DNA of 64,000 bases, from assembly GCF_029892515.1 (NCBI RefSeq), contig NZ_JARXVF010000008.1:62001-126000 (forward strand), in the 5' to 3' direction. The stretch's first letter is position 1; every line of letters starts with the position of its first letter. The position numbers and the translations under genes were made by a program. The notes beneath the pieces are model-generated. The model worked only from the letters and a program-made list of their open reading frames with translations. It did no database searches and was not told the origin of the DNA. This stretch comes from Pseudaminobacter soli (ex Li et al. 2025). Lineage in GTDB: Bacteria > Pseudomonadota > Alphaproteobacteria > Rhizobiales > Rhizobiaceae. Positions 17,639-26,345 of this stretch are shown one piece after another.

Positions 17639-18679
17639 GTGAGCAAAGAAAAGAACATCGTCGTCGGCTGCGACATCGGCGGCGCGCATCTGAAGATCGC
17701 CCGCGCCGAGGACGGCCGCATCGTCGAAGCGCTGACGCTAGCGACCCCCATCTGGCTCGGCCTCGACCGGCTGACCGACGCCGCGCGACAAGCCGCACCG
17801 CTGTTTGCCGGCAGCCGCCTCAACGTCTTCACCATGACCGGCGAACTATCCGACATCTTCCCCTCGCGCGAAGCGGGCATCGCCTCGCTGCTCGGCATCA
17901 TCGCCGAGCACTTTCCGGGCAAGGCGCTGATCTATGCCGGCCGCTCAGGCTTTGTCACTCCCGACAGTGCCATTGGTCTCGCTGCCGACATCGCCTCGGC
18001 CAACTGGCATGCGAGCGCAGCACTCGTGGCAAAGCAACTCGGCACTGCCCTATTCGTCGACATGGGCTCGACCACGACCGACATTATTGTCGCGCGCAGC
18101 GGCGCGATCGAAAACGACGGCTACAACGATGCCGAGCGCCTTGCCACCGGCGAGCTCGTCTACACCGGCTTCACCCGCAGCGCGCTGATCGGGATTGCAG
18201 GCGTCGCGCCGGTGCGGGGAGCCATGTCCCCGCTGATGAATGAATACTTTGCCTCGATGGCCGATGTGCACCGTATCCTCGGCGTGCTCGACGAGAACGA
18301 CGACAAGCAGCCCTCAGCCGACGGTCAGGCCAAGACGGTCGAGGCTTCCATCCTGCGCATGGCGCGCATGGTGGGCCGCGATGCCTCTGACCTCACCTTA
18401 CCGGAATGGCGCGACATCGCGCGCTGGTTCGCCGAGCGGCAGCTTCGCACCGTGCACGACGCAGCCTTCCGCGTTGGGGCAAAATTGGCGAGTGATCCTG
18501 ATGCCCCAATCGTCGGCGCAGGTATCGGCCGCTGGCAGATCAGGCGGTTGGCGGAACGCATGGAGCGCCGTTTCGTCGATTTCGCCGACCTCATCTCAGC
18601 CAGCGACGAGGCTCGCTGCGAAGCCAGCAGCGCAGCACCGGCCGCCGCATTGGCGCTGCTGGCGCAGGATTTGGCCTGA
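17639..18679 (+). CDS. Hydantoinase/oxoprolinase-type C1 protein (MfnF-like)
   Basis: A 346 aa ASKHA-fold protein, known as an H4MPT-linked C1 family. In archaea the related MfnF joins the aminomethylfuran diphosphate to gamma-glutamyltyramine in methanofuran synthesis. N-terminal nucleotide loop VGCDIGGAHLKIA (8-20) and the second loop FVDMGSTTTDIIV near residue 145 are visible. It starts at GTG 17639 with a weak site, 40 bp from the divergent HisA-like gene. Together with MfnB- and MfnE-like genes here, a methylofuran role is likely. The converging DUF447 operon ends 73 bp downstream. Confidence 0.85.
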   Translation: MSKEKNIVVGCDIGGAHLKIARAEDGRIVEALTLATPIWLGLDRLTDAARQAAPLFAGSRLNVFTMTGELSDIFPSREAGIASLLGIIAEHFPGKALIYAGRSGFVTPDSAIGLAADIASANWHASAALVAKQLGTALFVDMGSTTTDIIVARSGAIENDGYNDAERLATGELVYTGFTRSALIGIAGVAPVRGAMSPLMNEYFASMADVHRILGVLDENDDKQPSADGQAKTVEASILRMARMVGRDASDLTLPEWRDIARWFAERQLRTVHDAAFRVGAKLASDPDAPIVGAGIGRWQIRRLAERMERRFVDFADLISASDEARCEASSAAPAAALALLAQDLA

Positions 18680-18752
18680 CGCCGGTCGCATCTCGCGAAT
18701 TGAGAAAAATCAGTTCGGACAGAAGGTTGGAGCTGTCTTCGGATTCAAACTA

Positions 18753-19373
18753 TCAACCTTCGGGAGGAAGAGGCCCCTCCGGCCGGGCATGCACATCACG
18801 GCCCTTGGTGTCGAGCGCGGCGAAGTGATCGATCACCTTCTCCATCAGCCAGCCCCAGGCTTCCTTTTCGTCCGGGCCGGCAGTCTTTTCGATGGCGATG
18901 GCGAGATAGGTGATTTCGGCCTCGATCTTCTCGCGCGGCAGCATGCCGAGCCGGCTGACGAGAATGGCCAGTTCCAGCACCGCCGCCTTGGCGCGGTTGA
19001 AGCCGGTGAAGGGCGCATGCGTTTCCTCGGCCACCACGCGGCAGAAATGGCGCGGGCGCACGCCGTCGTCATCGACACGCACTACCTCCAGCACCGAATG
19101 CGCCAGCGCCGCCTGCAGGCGCGGCACCGGGCAATTTGCCACCTGCGTTGTCGGCCAGTCCTTCCGGCCGGTCAGGCAGCCAGCGAAGACGCGGACGTCG
19201 TCTGTATAATTGGCAATGGCAAAGGGCACCTCCGCCAGATTGTCGAGCGTCGCGGAAGGGCGGAACGGCGCGATGATCCAGCCGTCCTGCTCAGCGATGA
19301 TGCCGAGCGGGGCGATATGCACGTTGCCACGCTTATCCACTGTGGTGATGATCGTTTCGCGGATATAGGGCAT
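18753..19373 (-). CDS. DUF447 family protein
   Basis: A 206 aa DUF447 protein, the last gene of a five-gene minus-strand operon. DUF447 proteins have a flavin-reductase-like split-barrel fold and are almost confined to H4MPT-using organisms; the function is unknown. Visible conserved parts are RETIITTVDKRGNVHIAPLG at the N-terminus and EETHAPFTGFNRAKAAVLEL, where the last segment is helical. ATG 19373 shares its A with the stop codon of the DHPS-like gene. The frame open upstream belongs to that gene. Confidence 0.85.
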   Translation of the reverse strand: MPYIRETIITTVDKRGNVHIAPLGIIAEQDGWIIAPFRPSATLDNLAEVPFAIANYTDDVRVFAGCLTGRKDWPTTQVANCPVPRLQAALAHSVLEVVRVDDDGVRPRHFCRVVAEETHAPFTGFNRAKAAVLELAILVSRLGMLPREKIEAEITYLAIAIEKTAGPDEKEAWGWLMEKVIDHFAALDTKGRDVHARPEGPLPPEG

Positions 19374-20776
19374 CACTCCCCCTCCTTCTTGCCCTTCGCC
19401 TTCAGCGTGTGGCCGGCTTCGGCCAGCCGGGTGCGGTCGGCTTCGGGTTCGGGCGCTGCAACGCCCCATGCCAGCGGTTCGTCCTGCGCGTAGCGCTTGC
19501 CGAGACGCCAGGCGATCTCGGCCTTCATCAGCTCGGCGCCGAGATAGAAGGCATGTGCGCCATCGTTCTCAACGCCAAGGCCCGGAAAGAGTTCGAAGGC
19601 GTCACGCGCCACCGCGTGGCCCTTGCTGTTGAAGATGTGGATGCCGTCCTCGGCGGTCATGATGCGGAAATTGGCGTCGCGCACATCGGCGGCAAGGGCC
19701 GCGATGTCGTCGAGGCTCGCCGCATAGGGCTTGCGGTCGTGCACCTGCAGCAGCCCGGGGTGGTAGTCGCGCGGCAGCGCTCCGTCCGCGCGGGCGGCAA
19801 ACATCACGCGCCGGGCGACGTCGTGCTCCTCGATCGTCCGCACCGTGTGCGGGCTTACATGCACCGTCAGCACATTGCCGATGCCAAGCTCCGAACACAG
19901 CCCGGCAAGCATGGCGGTGACGCCCGAGCTGTCGGCGTCGGTGAGTTCTGTGAGATTGCCGGTGCCCATCAGAAGCTCGATGTCAGGCCAGCGCCGGCGT
20001 GCCTCGATGAAACGCCCAAGCGATGCGGCAAAGCCGAAATGGATCGGGTCGAGCACCGGGTCGGCGATGAAGGCAATGCCCCTCTTCTGGGCCATCTCGA
20101 TGGCCCGCCCGAGCGACTCGAGATCGCCCGGAATGGACGGGATCAGCACGGGCACGGCCGGATGATCGAAGGCGAGCGGCAGCGTCTCCTCGGTGAGGCT
20201 GAGCAGATAGTCAGCGCCCGCCTCAGCACCGATCCGCAGTTCCTCGACGCTGGCGGAGTCGACGCTGACGGCAAGACCTTCCGCCTTCAGCGCTCGCACC
20301 GCCTCGCTCAACAAGGGAAACGCTGTTTCCGGTAGGCAACCGAGGTCGATGACGTCGGCGCCGGCATCGGCCAGTGCTTGCGCGCGGGCGAGCAGCCCGG
20401 CAATCGAAAGCATCGGCGCATCAACGATTTCGGCGAAGATGCGCATGTCGTGGCGCGAAAGGTCCGGTGGCTGGCCGGCACGGCCGAGAAAGCCCGGCAG
20501 GTCAGCCACCTCGTCGGGGCCGCGCACGAAGGGCACGTTGAAATGCCGCGTCAGGCGGTCGAGATCGCCACGATAGCGACCGGGCAGGATCACGCGGTCA
20601 GATGCTGCCGGCAGTTTCAGGCGGCGCTTGATGATCTCTTCGGTCATCAGTGCTGCGACCTTCACACCGATATCGATGATCTCCCAGGAAAATTCCGTCT
20701 CGCCCAGGCCGGACAAGACCTTATCCAGGCGCGCCCGGGCAAGGTGACCGGTGAGGAAGACAAGCCGCTCAGCCAT
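19373..20776 (-). CDS. Dihydropteroate synthase-like protein (DUF6513 type)
   Basis: A 467 aa protein with a dihydropteroate-synthase TIM barrel (about 125-370) behind a distinct N-terminal domain (about 1-115; MAERLVFLTGHLARARLDKVL). Barrel motifs are ADVIDLGCLPE and FIADPVLDPIHFGFAASL. In archaea a DHPS-like enzyme joins the pterin to beta-RFA-phosphate during H4MPT synthesis, and this is the natural candidate here, though inferred. ATG 20776 overlaps the end of afpA. The C-terminal ~90 residues (IHIFNSKGHAVARD) are an extra domain of unknown role. Confidence 0.87.
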   Translation of the reverse strand: MAERLVFLTGHLARARLDKVLSGLGETEFSWEIIDIGVKVAALMTEEIIKRRLKLPAASDRVILPGRYRGDLDRLTRHFNVPFVRGPDEVADLPGFLGRAGQPPDLSRHDMRIFAEIVDAPMLSIAGLLARAQALADAGADVIDLGCLPETAFPLLSEAVRALKAEGLAVSVDSASVEELRIGAEAGADYLLSLTEETLPLAFDHPAVPVLIPSIPGDLESLGRAIEMAQKRGIAFIADPVLDPIHFGFAASLGRFIEARRRWPDIELLMGTGNLTELTDADSSGVTAMLAGLCSELGIGNVLTVHVSPHTVRTIEEHDVARRVMFAARADGALPRDYHPGLLQVHDRKPYAASLDDIAALAADVRDANFRIMTAEDGIHIFNSKGHAVARDAFELFPGLGVENDGAHAFYLGAELMKAEIAWRLGKRYAQDEPLAWGVAAPEPEADRTRLAEAGHTLKAKGKKEGE

Positions 20777-21320
20777 GGCATTCCAGTTCGGCCCGGCGCG
20801 CGGCCACCGCTGCCTCCAGATCGGCCAGCGATTCCACCACCTTGGTGTAGTGGAAGTTCTTCAGCCGCTCGGTGTGTTCGAGGTCGACCGGGCGCGGATA
20901 AACCTTGACCATGCCGTGCGGCGCCATGGTTTCCAGTTCCGGCGCGGTGTCGCAGGCAAAGACGATCGACGGCACGCGGCATTTTCCCGCCTGCGCGTAG
21001 ACATTGGTTGCGATGGTGTCCGAAATGCCGAGCACGCATTTGGCCACCGTATTCGAGGTAGCAGGCGCGATCACCACCGTGTGGTAGACGCCGTGATAAA
21101 AACCGCCGACGGGGATGGAGCTCGCCGTCTTGTCGTGAATCACCCGCATCGTCTTGGGAAAGTCGAGCTTCAGCTTGTACATCGCCAGCACTTCCTCGGC
21201 CGCCTTCGTAACGAAGATATCGCAATGTTCGAGCTGATGGATGAGGGCAAAGCTTTCCGTGAAGAAGTGGCCGGAGCCGGTGAGAACCCAGGCCCAGCGC
21301 GGCGTATGCAGCTTCGCCAT
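20769..21320 (-). CDS. afpA: AfpA-type flavoprotein
   Basis: A 183 aa flavoprotein of the HFCD superfamily, called archaeal flavoprotein (AfpA) in methylotroph C1 clusters. WVLTGSGHFFTES is the flavin phosphate loop, and APATSNTVAKCVLGISDTIA (residues about 87-106) is the family motif. Three Cys residues are present, but no ferredoxin-like cluster. It is thought to participate in H4MPT or methylofuran synthesis, possibly a redox or decarboxylation step; the reaction is not known. ATG 21320 abuts the stop codon of the kinase gene. Confidence 0.85.
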   Translation of the reverse strand: MAKLHTPRWAWVLTGSGHFFTESFALIHQLEHCDIFVTKAAEEVLAMYKLKLDFPKTMRVIHDKTASSIPVGGFYHGVYHTVVIAPATSNTVAKCVLGISDTIATNVYAQAGKCRVPSIVFACDTAPELETMAPHGMVKVYPRPVDLEHTERLKNFHYTKVVESLADLEAAVAARRAELECHG

Positions 21321-21956
21321 CTATGCCGCTCCCCTCTGCGTAGTCGCGTGCGCAAAAAATCTCTTGCCCGGCAGATTGCCCGCGGCAAGGCGTTCGCCGG
21401 CCGTTGCCAGCGATCCCGGACCGGCGAGATAGAGGGCGGTTTCCACCATCACGACCGGCAACAGGGGATCGACGATTTCGGTGGCAACCAGCGCGTCAAT
21501 GTCTTCGACGTTTTCGAAGGTTTCCGTCTGCTTGATAAGCAGCAATGCTTTGGCGTCGAGCCTCCCGGCGAGCCAGGCGGCCAGCGAATCCGACGTCATG
21601 TCCCAGGACTGCGGAATATCGGGTGCCGTGCTGCAGAGCTGATATGGCAGCCACACGGGCAGCTTCCCCTCTCCCAAGGCGCCTTCGATTTCATCGAACG
21701 TGCAGGCCGGCGTCAGGCGCTCATCCATCTCGACGAGCGCCAGCCCCATCTGGTCCATGGCCAGGATCGCCATGAAATGGGCCGCCTGGTTGGAAAAACC
21801 TATTTCGGGCTGCGCCTCGCGCACCCGGTTGGCAAAGGGGCCACCGCCCGGCACGATGACCAGAGGCCGGCCTGACGCCGCCAGAACGGAAACCCATTTG
21901 CGCATTTCGGCATGGTAGGCCGTGCTGCCGCCAAGCTTGACGACAATGGGCGTCAT
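21321..21956 (-). CDS. Amino-acid-kinase family protein (MfnE-like)
   Basis: A 211 aa amino-acid-kinase-fold protein: VVKLGGSTAYHAEM at 5-18 and LVIVPGGGPFANRV at about 31-44 bind ATP and the phosphate group. In methanogens MfnE phosphorylates aminomethylfuran phosphate to the diphosphate. This gene overlaps the MfnB-FolB gene as ATGA, so the same role is a strong context inference. It is shorter than aspartokinase and lacks ACT domains. ATG 21956 is the first in frame after the MfnB-FolB shadow. Confidence 0.85.
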   Translation of the reverse strand: MTPIVVKLGGSTAYHAEMRKWVSVLAASGRPLVIVPGGGPFANRVREAQPEIGFSNQAAHFMAILAMDQMGLALVEMDERLTPACTFDEIEGALGEGKLPVWLPYQLCSTAPDIPQSWDMTSDSLAAWLAGRLDAKALLLIKQTETFENVEDIDALVATEIVDPLLPVVMVETALYLAGPGSLATAGERLAAGNLPGKRFFAHATTQRGAA

Positions 21957-23146
21957 GAAGACGAGCCTTTCTGGCCGCGTCCGGAAAAGAGGCTTTCGGC
22001 CGGCGCCATGCCATGTGGGCGAAGGGCATGAGCGTGCTCGCTCGCGCGCTTGCGCTCGATCTCGACGCCGACGCCTCCGGGTCCCAGTTCGAGCTTTTCC
22101 ACGCGCACCTTCACCTGCATCACCCGCGGGTCTTCCAGCACCAGTGCGGCCACCTGCTCGGCCAGGGCTTCGCTGAGCTGCACATGGCCGCGCGCCACGA
22201 TTGTGCGGATGCCGTCCATAATGATGTCGTAGGAGAAGACATGGCGCATGTCTTCCGGTGCATGCGTCACGCGCAGCACGTCGGCGACCACGTCGAAGCG
22301 CACCTTCTGCGTGTGCCCATGCTCGAAGCTGTAGGCGCCGATCTGCACCGGCACCACGAAATCGCGCACGAAGATCTTGTCGGTGCCGAGTGCGGGGTCG
22401 GCCGCTCCCGGCGAGTAGCCGCGCGCCGCCAACAGCCGGTAGTCGACGCTGGAGGCGAGGCCCGTCGGCCGGGTGTCGGGGATCAGCTCGCGTATCTGCC
22501 GCACCGCCTCCAGTTCGATCCGGTTCGTGCGCCGCGACTGATCGCACAGCGCGCCGCGGAAACCGAGAAAGTCTGGTGCAAGCGGCAAGAGGCGCGGAAT
22601 GTCCGGCGCTTCCAGCGAGCCCGCCAGTCCCACGGCCAGCCCATGCGAGCGGCAGCGCTCGACGAAGGACGGCAGATGCTCGGGCGGGATGTGGTTGAGC
22701 AGGCGGCGGCCATCCTTCTTGGCCGTGTCGAGCATGGCGCCATGGAAGCCGCGACGCGCCAGCACCGGCAGCAGGCCGAGATCAGGCTCGAGATCCGCGA
22801 ACAGAACGCCGATCAGCTTTGTCCGCCCCGCGAGCGGTGCGAGGGCATCGGCGCAGGCGGCCGCATCGTCCGAGGGGAAGAAGCCGACCTTGACATAGTC
22901 GACACCGGTGGCGGCGATTTCTTCTGCCTTGGCCACAATGACGTCGGGCTGCATCGGCAGGTCGCCGGCAACGGCGCTGACCGGCTGACGCCCGGCCACA
23001 ACCTTGACCGTCTGGCGGATGACATCGGTGGCCACGGCGCCCAGCGCGCCGGCAGTCGGGTCCTTGAGGTCGATGATATCGGCGCCGCCGGAAAGCGCGA
23101 TCTCCGCCTCCTCGCCACCGTTCACGCTCGCCAGCATTTTCGTCAT
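21953..23146 (-). CDS. mfnB: MfnB-FolB fusion: furan phosphate synthase plus aldolase-like domain
   Basis: A 397 aa two-domain protein. Residues 1-235 match (5-formylfuran-3-yl)methyl phosphate synthase (MfnB, DUF556), which makes the furan ring of methanofuran from two glyceraldehyde-3-phosphates. IIDLKDPTAGALG carries the Schiff-base Lys28, and LDTAKKDGRRLL the second Lys region. Residues about 265-385 resemble dihydroneopterin aldolase (FolB; IFVRDFVVPVQIGAY), a pterin-pathway enzyme. One polypeptide would thus serve both methylofuran and H4MPT synthesis. ATG 23146 follows AAGGA. First gene of the minus-strand operon, 400 bp from the divergent lut-like operon. Confidence 0.9.
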   Translation of the reverse strand: MTKMLASVNGGEEAEIALSGGADIIDLKDPTAGALGAVATDVIRQTVKVVAGRQPVSAVAGDLPMQPDVIVAKAEEIAATGVDYVKVGFFPSDDAAACADALAPLAGRTKLIGVLFADLEPDLGLLPVLARRGFHGAMLDTAKKDGRRLLNHIPPEHLPSFVERCRSHGLAVGLAGSLEAPDIPRLLPLAPDFLGFRGALCDQSRRTNRIELEAVRQIRELIPDTRPTGLASSVDYRLLAARGYSPGAADPALGTDKIFVRDFVVPVQIGAYSFEHGHTQKVRFDVVADVLRVTHAPEDMRHVFSYDIIMDGIRTIVARGHVQLSEALAEQVAALVLEDPRVMQVKVRVEKLELGPGGVGVEIERKRASEHAHALRPHGMAPAESLFSGRGQKGSSS

Positions 23147-23545
23147 TTCGTCATTCCTTCAGGCACGAGGCCAGTATGTTTCGGCGAGGCCGAAGAAGTC
23201 ATCTCATTCCAGCGCCGTCGCCGCCTTTGATATAGCGCTTTCCGCGGATGCAATCATTCGCGTTCGCAGGCGGCAACCTGCTCTTGTCCACATTTCCTGC
23301 GCCAGCACAGGTAGAGGTCGCGAGCCGGGCAAAGCCACCGCCGCGATTTACCGGGACTCGCCTTTGAACGGTCCTCTCGATCCGTCCCCAAACATGAGGA
23401 AAAGCGACATGAAAATCATCCGGGCGGATAAGATTCCGGCCGGAAGCCTTTGACAACACGGAGGTCTGGGTTAAGTTCATCGCGGCACCGAATTCTGGCG
23501 ATACTTCCCCTCGACCCTTGGTCGGGAGATGATGGATGAGTCATT
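23147..23545. other. Divergent intergenic region between mfnB-folB and the lut-like operon
   Basis: About 400 bp without a convincing gene. It holds a 14-codon reading frame at 23409-23453 with AGGAAA upstream (peptide MKIIRADKIPAGSL) and, overlapping its stop, a consensus TTGACA. No long inverted repeats were seen. It probably contains the promoters for both flanking operons. Confidence 0.6.
23450..23477 (+). promoter_or_regulatory. Candidate promoter of the lut-like ABC operon
   Basis: TTGACA (23450-23455) is a perfect -35 and TAAGTT (23472-23477) a weak -10, separated by 16 bp. The start codon of the first gene lies 68 bp downstream. The weak -10 would fit an activated promoter. Confidence 0.4.
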
Positions 23546-24793
23546 ATGAAGAGTGTGGTGCCTAACTCTCCGTGGATTCTCATCGTTCTTTTTTTGACGG
23601 CCGTCAATGTCTTGCCGGCCTTTGCTCAAGAGGCGGCGCCACAGGCGCAGCCCGCAAAACCTCAGCAGCAGATCACGGATATCAGGATCGGCTATCTGCG
23701 GGCTTATGAGCCGCAACTGGCCCTTTCGGTCCTCGACATTCCGCCGCCTGACATAGGCATTGCCGGCGCCAGGCTCGGCATCGCCGACAACAGCACCACC
23801 GGTGCCTTCCTCAAGCAGAAGTTCACCCTGGACACCGTCGACATCAAGCCTGATGCCGATGCCGTCGCAGCCTTCAACGATCTGGTTGCCAAGGACGACC
23901 AGTACATAGTCGCCGACATTTCGGCCAAGCAGTTGTTGTCGATTGCTGACCTCGCCCGCGACAAGGGTATGGTGATCTTCAATATCGGCGCCCCCGACGA
24001 CATTTTGCGCGAGGAGGAATGCCGGCCGAACGTCTTCCACATCGCCCCGACACGCAGCATGCTGGCCGACGCGCTGGCGCAGTACCTGATCTGGAAGCAA
24101 TGGCCGCGCTGGGTGCTGATCTACGGATCGCATGACAACGACCATTTGTTTGCCGATGCGCTTCGGCGCGCGGCTACCCGCTTCGGCGGCCAAATCCTGG
24201 CCGAGAAGGAATTCAAGGACACCGGCACCGCCCGCCGGACGGACACCGGCGTCATCCAGATCCAGCAGCAGATGCCGGTCTTCACGCAAGACCTGCCCGA
24301 CCACGACGTGCTTCTGGTCGCCGACGAGAGCGATGTCTTCGGCACCTATGTGCCCTACCGCACCTGGCTGCCGCGTGTGGTGGCGGGCAGCGCCGGCCTA
24401 ATGGCTTCCTCCTGGCATCCCGCCAGCGAGCAATGGGGCGGTGCGCAGCTGCAAAGCCGCTTCGACAAGGGCGCCGGCCGACGCATGCTTTCCAAGGACA
24501 TGGATGCCTGGACCGCGGTGCGCTCGATTGGCGAAGCCGCTACTCGTGCCAATAGCGGCGATCCGGCCAAGATCGGCGACTATCTCCACAGCGACAAGTT
24601 CTCGATCGCCGCCTTCAAGGGGCAGAAGCTCACCTTCCGTCCATGGAACCTGCAATTGCGCCAGCCGATCTTCCTTGGCGACGCGAAAGCCGTCGTCTCC
24701 ACTTCGCCGCAAGAGGGCTTCCTGCACCAAGTTTCCGAGCTCGACACGCTCGGCGTCGACCAGCCCGAGACCAAGTGCGTCTTCAAGAAATAG
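23546..24793 (+). CDS. PQQ-associated ABC substrate-binding protein (LutA-like)
   Basis: A 415 aa exported protein of the periplasmic-binding-protein family that accompanies PQQ-dependent dehydrogenases. A signal peptide ends near AFAQEAAP. The binding-protein core starts at ITDIRIGYLRAYEPQ and runs to the end, with APTRSMLADALAQYL and DVLLVADESDVFGTYVP as recognisable segments. First of six plus-strand genes in the order binding protein, beta-propeller, small exported protein, ATPase, permease, exported protein. That order resembles the lanthanide uptake genes lutA-G of Methylorubrum extorquens. Lanthanide import is therefore an inference from synteny and the nearby xoxF; older annotations suggest alcohol-related efflux or sensing. 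Confidence 0.85.
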   Translation: MKSVVPNSPWILIVLFLTAVNVLPAFAQEAAPQAQPAKPQQQITDIRIGYLRAYEPQLALSVLDIPPPDIGIAGARLGIADNSTTGAFLKQKFTLDTVDIKPDADAVAAFNDLVAKDDQYIVADISAKQLLSIADLARDKGMVIFNIGAPDDILREEECRPNVFHIAPTRSMLADALAQYLIWKQWPRWVLIYGSHDNDHLFADALRRAATRFGGQILAEKEFKDTGTARRTDTGVIQIQQQMPVFTQDLPDHDVLLVADESDVFGTYVPYRTWLPRVVAGSAGLMASSWHPASEQWGGAQLQSRFDKGAGRRMLSKDMDAWTAVRSIGEAATRANSGDPAKIGDYLHSDKFSIAAFKGQKLTFRPWNLQLRQPIFLGDAKAVVSTSPQEGFLHQVSELDTLGVDQPETKCVFKK

Positions 24794-24827
24794 CAACGGA
24801 ACGAACACCAATCGGGAGGAGTACCGG

Positions 24828-25802
24828 ATGCGCAGACAACTGGCACTTTTGGTCGCGAGCCTCGCTGTCGGGTTCATGGCCACGCCGGCATCGGCCTACA
24901 TGGTCTATGTGTCCAACGAGAAGGAAAACACCATGACCGTCGTCGATTCGACGACGATGAAAGTGGTCAAGACGGTGGACGTCGGGCAACGCCCGCGCGG
25001 CATCACCATCTCGCCCGATGGCAAGTTCATCTATCTCTGCGCCAGCGACGACGACACCATACAGGTGATCGACACCGCCACCCTACAGGTGGTCGGCACT
25101 CTGCCCTCAGGTCCCGACCCCGAACTGTTCACCCTGTCGCCGGACGGCAAGGTTCTCTACGTCGCCAACGAGAACGACAATCTCGTCACCGTCATCGACC
25201 TCGATACCAAGAAGGTAGTGGCCGAGATTCCCGTCGGCGTCGAGCCGGAAGGCATGGGCGTCAGCCCCGATGGCAAGACGCTGGTAAACACGTCGGAAAC
25301 GACGAGCATGGCCCATTTCATCGACACCCAGACGCATGAGATCACCGACAACGTGCTGGTGGATTCGCGGCCGCGCTTCGCCCAGTTCAAGCCGGACGGC
25401 TCGGAGGTCTGGGTCAGTGCAGAGGTCGGCGGCACGGTCTCCATCATCGACAACGCCACCCGGCAGGTGACGCACAAGATCACCTTCGACATTCCGGGCC
25501 TGCGCGCCGAAGCCATTCAGCCCGTCGGCATTCGCATCACCGCCGACGGCAAGAAGGCCTATGTGGCGCTCGGCCCGGCCAATCGCGTCGCGGTGGTGAA
25601 CGCCCAAACCTATGAGGTCGAGAAATATGTGCTGGTCGGCCAGCGCGTGTGGCAGCTCGCCTTCACGCCCGACCAGAAGATGATCATCAGCACCAACGGC
25701 ATTTCCAACGACATCACCTTCATCGACGTCGCCACTGACGAGCCGATCGAGTCAGTCACCGTCGGCGCCCTGCCATGGGGCGTGGTGGTGTCGCCGAAAT
25801 AA
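24828..25802 (+). CDS. YVTN-type beta-propeller, PQQ-associated exported protein
   Basis: A 324 aa exported beta-propeller. Signal peptide to about residue 23 (TPASAYMVYVSN). Then repeated blades with SPDGKFIYL, SPDGKVLYV, SPDGKTLVN, KPDGSEVWV and TADGKKAYV spaced about 42 residues apart, giving a propeller of roughly seven blades. It belongs to the PQQ-dependent-catabolism beta-propeller family. A related protein is part of the lut cluster, where one beta-propeller component binds lanthanides. The strong site GGGAGGAG precedes ATG 24828. A carboxylate-rich surface would suit metal binding, but I cannot assign ligands. Confidence 0.87.
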   Translation: MRRQLALLVASLAVGFMATPASAYMVYVSNEKENTMTVVDSTTMKVVKTVDVGQRPRGITISPDGKFIYLCASDDDTIQVIDTATLQVVGTLPSGPDPELFTLSPDGKVLYVANENDNLVTVIDLDTKKVVAEIPVGVEPEGMGVSPDGKTLVNTSETTSMAHFIDTQTHEITDNVLVDSRPRFAQFKPDGSEVWVSAEVGGTVSIIDNATRQVTHKITFDIPGLRAEAIQPVGIRITADGKKAYVALGPANRVAVVNAQTYEVEKYVLVGQRVWQLAFTPDQKMIISTNGISNDITFIDVATDEPIESVTVGALPWGVVVSPK

Positions 25803-25829
25803 TCAGTTCGCAGCAAGGAGGAGAGGATA

Positions 25830-26288
25830 ATGAGGAAATATCGGGCCATCGCTTTCGCAGTCCTGATGGGCGCCGCATTGCCGCCCACGCACGGTCTGGC
25901 CCAGGAAGCGGATGACGATGACGATCAGCCCAAGCTGACACGCTCAAGCCAGAACCTGCCGGAACTGATCCTGGGAACCAAGGACGGTACCTACGACGTG
26001 AACCAGAAGGACTTCACGCTGCTCGCGGGACAGGGCTACCGTTGGAAGATCACGTCCGGCGCGGCTTTCGAATACAAGTTCCACACCGACCTATTCCGCG
26101 ACACCTGGGTCAACCAGATCGTCATCGACGATCTCGAGGTGCACATGAACGGCGCGCCGGCCTGGCTGGAATTCGACAGGCCCGGCACCATCATGGTGCA
26201 GTTCAACACGATACGGCCGGGCAAATACACCTGGTCCGTGCCGGACCTTGTCGACAAGGGAATGCAGGGTACCATTACCGTCAAATAG
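25830..26288 (+). CDS. Small exported protein with acidic tract, lut-like operon
   Basis: A 152 aa exported protein; signal peptide to about residue 25 (HGLAQEA). The mature N-terminus carries a run of five Asp (EADDDDDQPK). The rest is predicted mostly beta (YRWKITSGAAFEYKF, GKYTWSVPDL), similar in overall pattern to a cupredoxin-like barrel, but without the Cys/His/Met copper ligands. Preceded by GGAGGAG. I do not recognise a named family. The acidic tract and the position between a beta-propeller and an ABC ATPase make metal binding a reasonable hypothesis. Confidence 0.8.
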   Translation: MRKYRAIAFAVLMGAALPPTHGLAQEADDDDDQPKLTRSSQNLPELILGTKDGTYDVNQKDFTLLAGQGYRWKITSGAAFEYKFHTDLFRDTWVNQIVIDDLEVHMNGAPAWLEFDRPGTIMVQFNTIRPGKYTWSVPDLVDKGMQGTITVK

Positions 26289-26345
26289 GCCAATGGAGGC
26301 CGGCCAGCGCAGGCACTAAGCTCGACTTGGAAGGAGCGATCCGAC

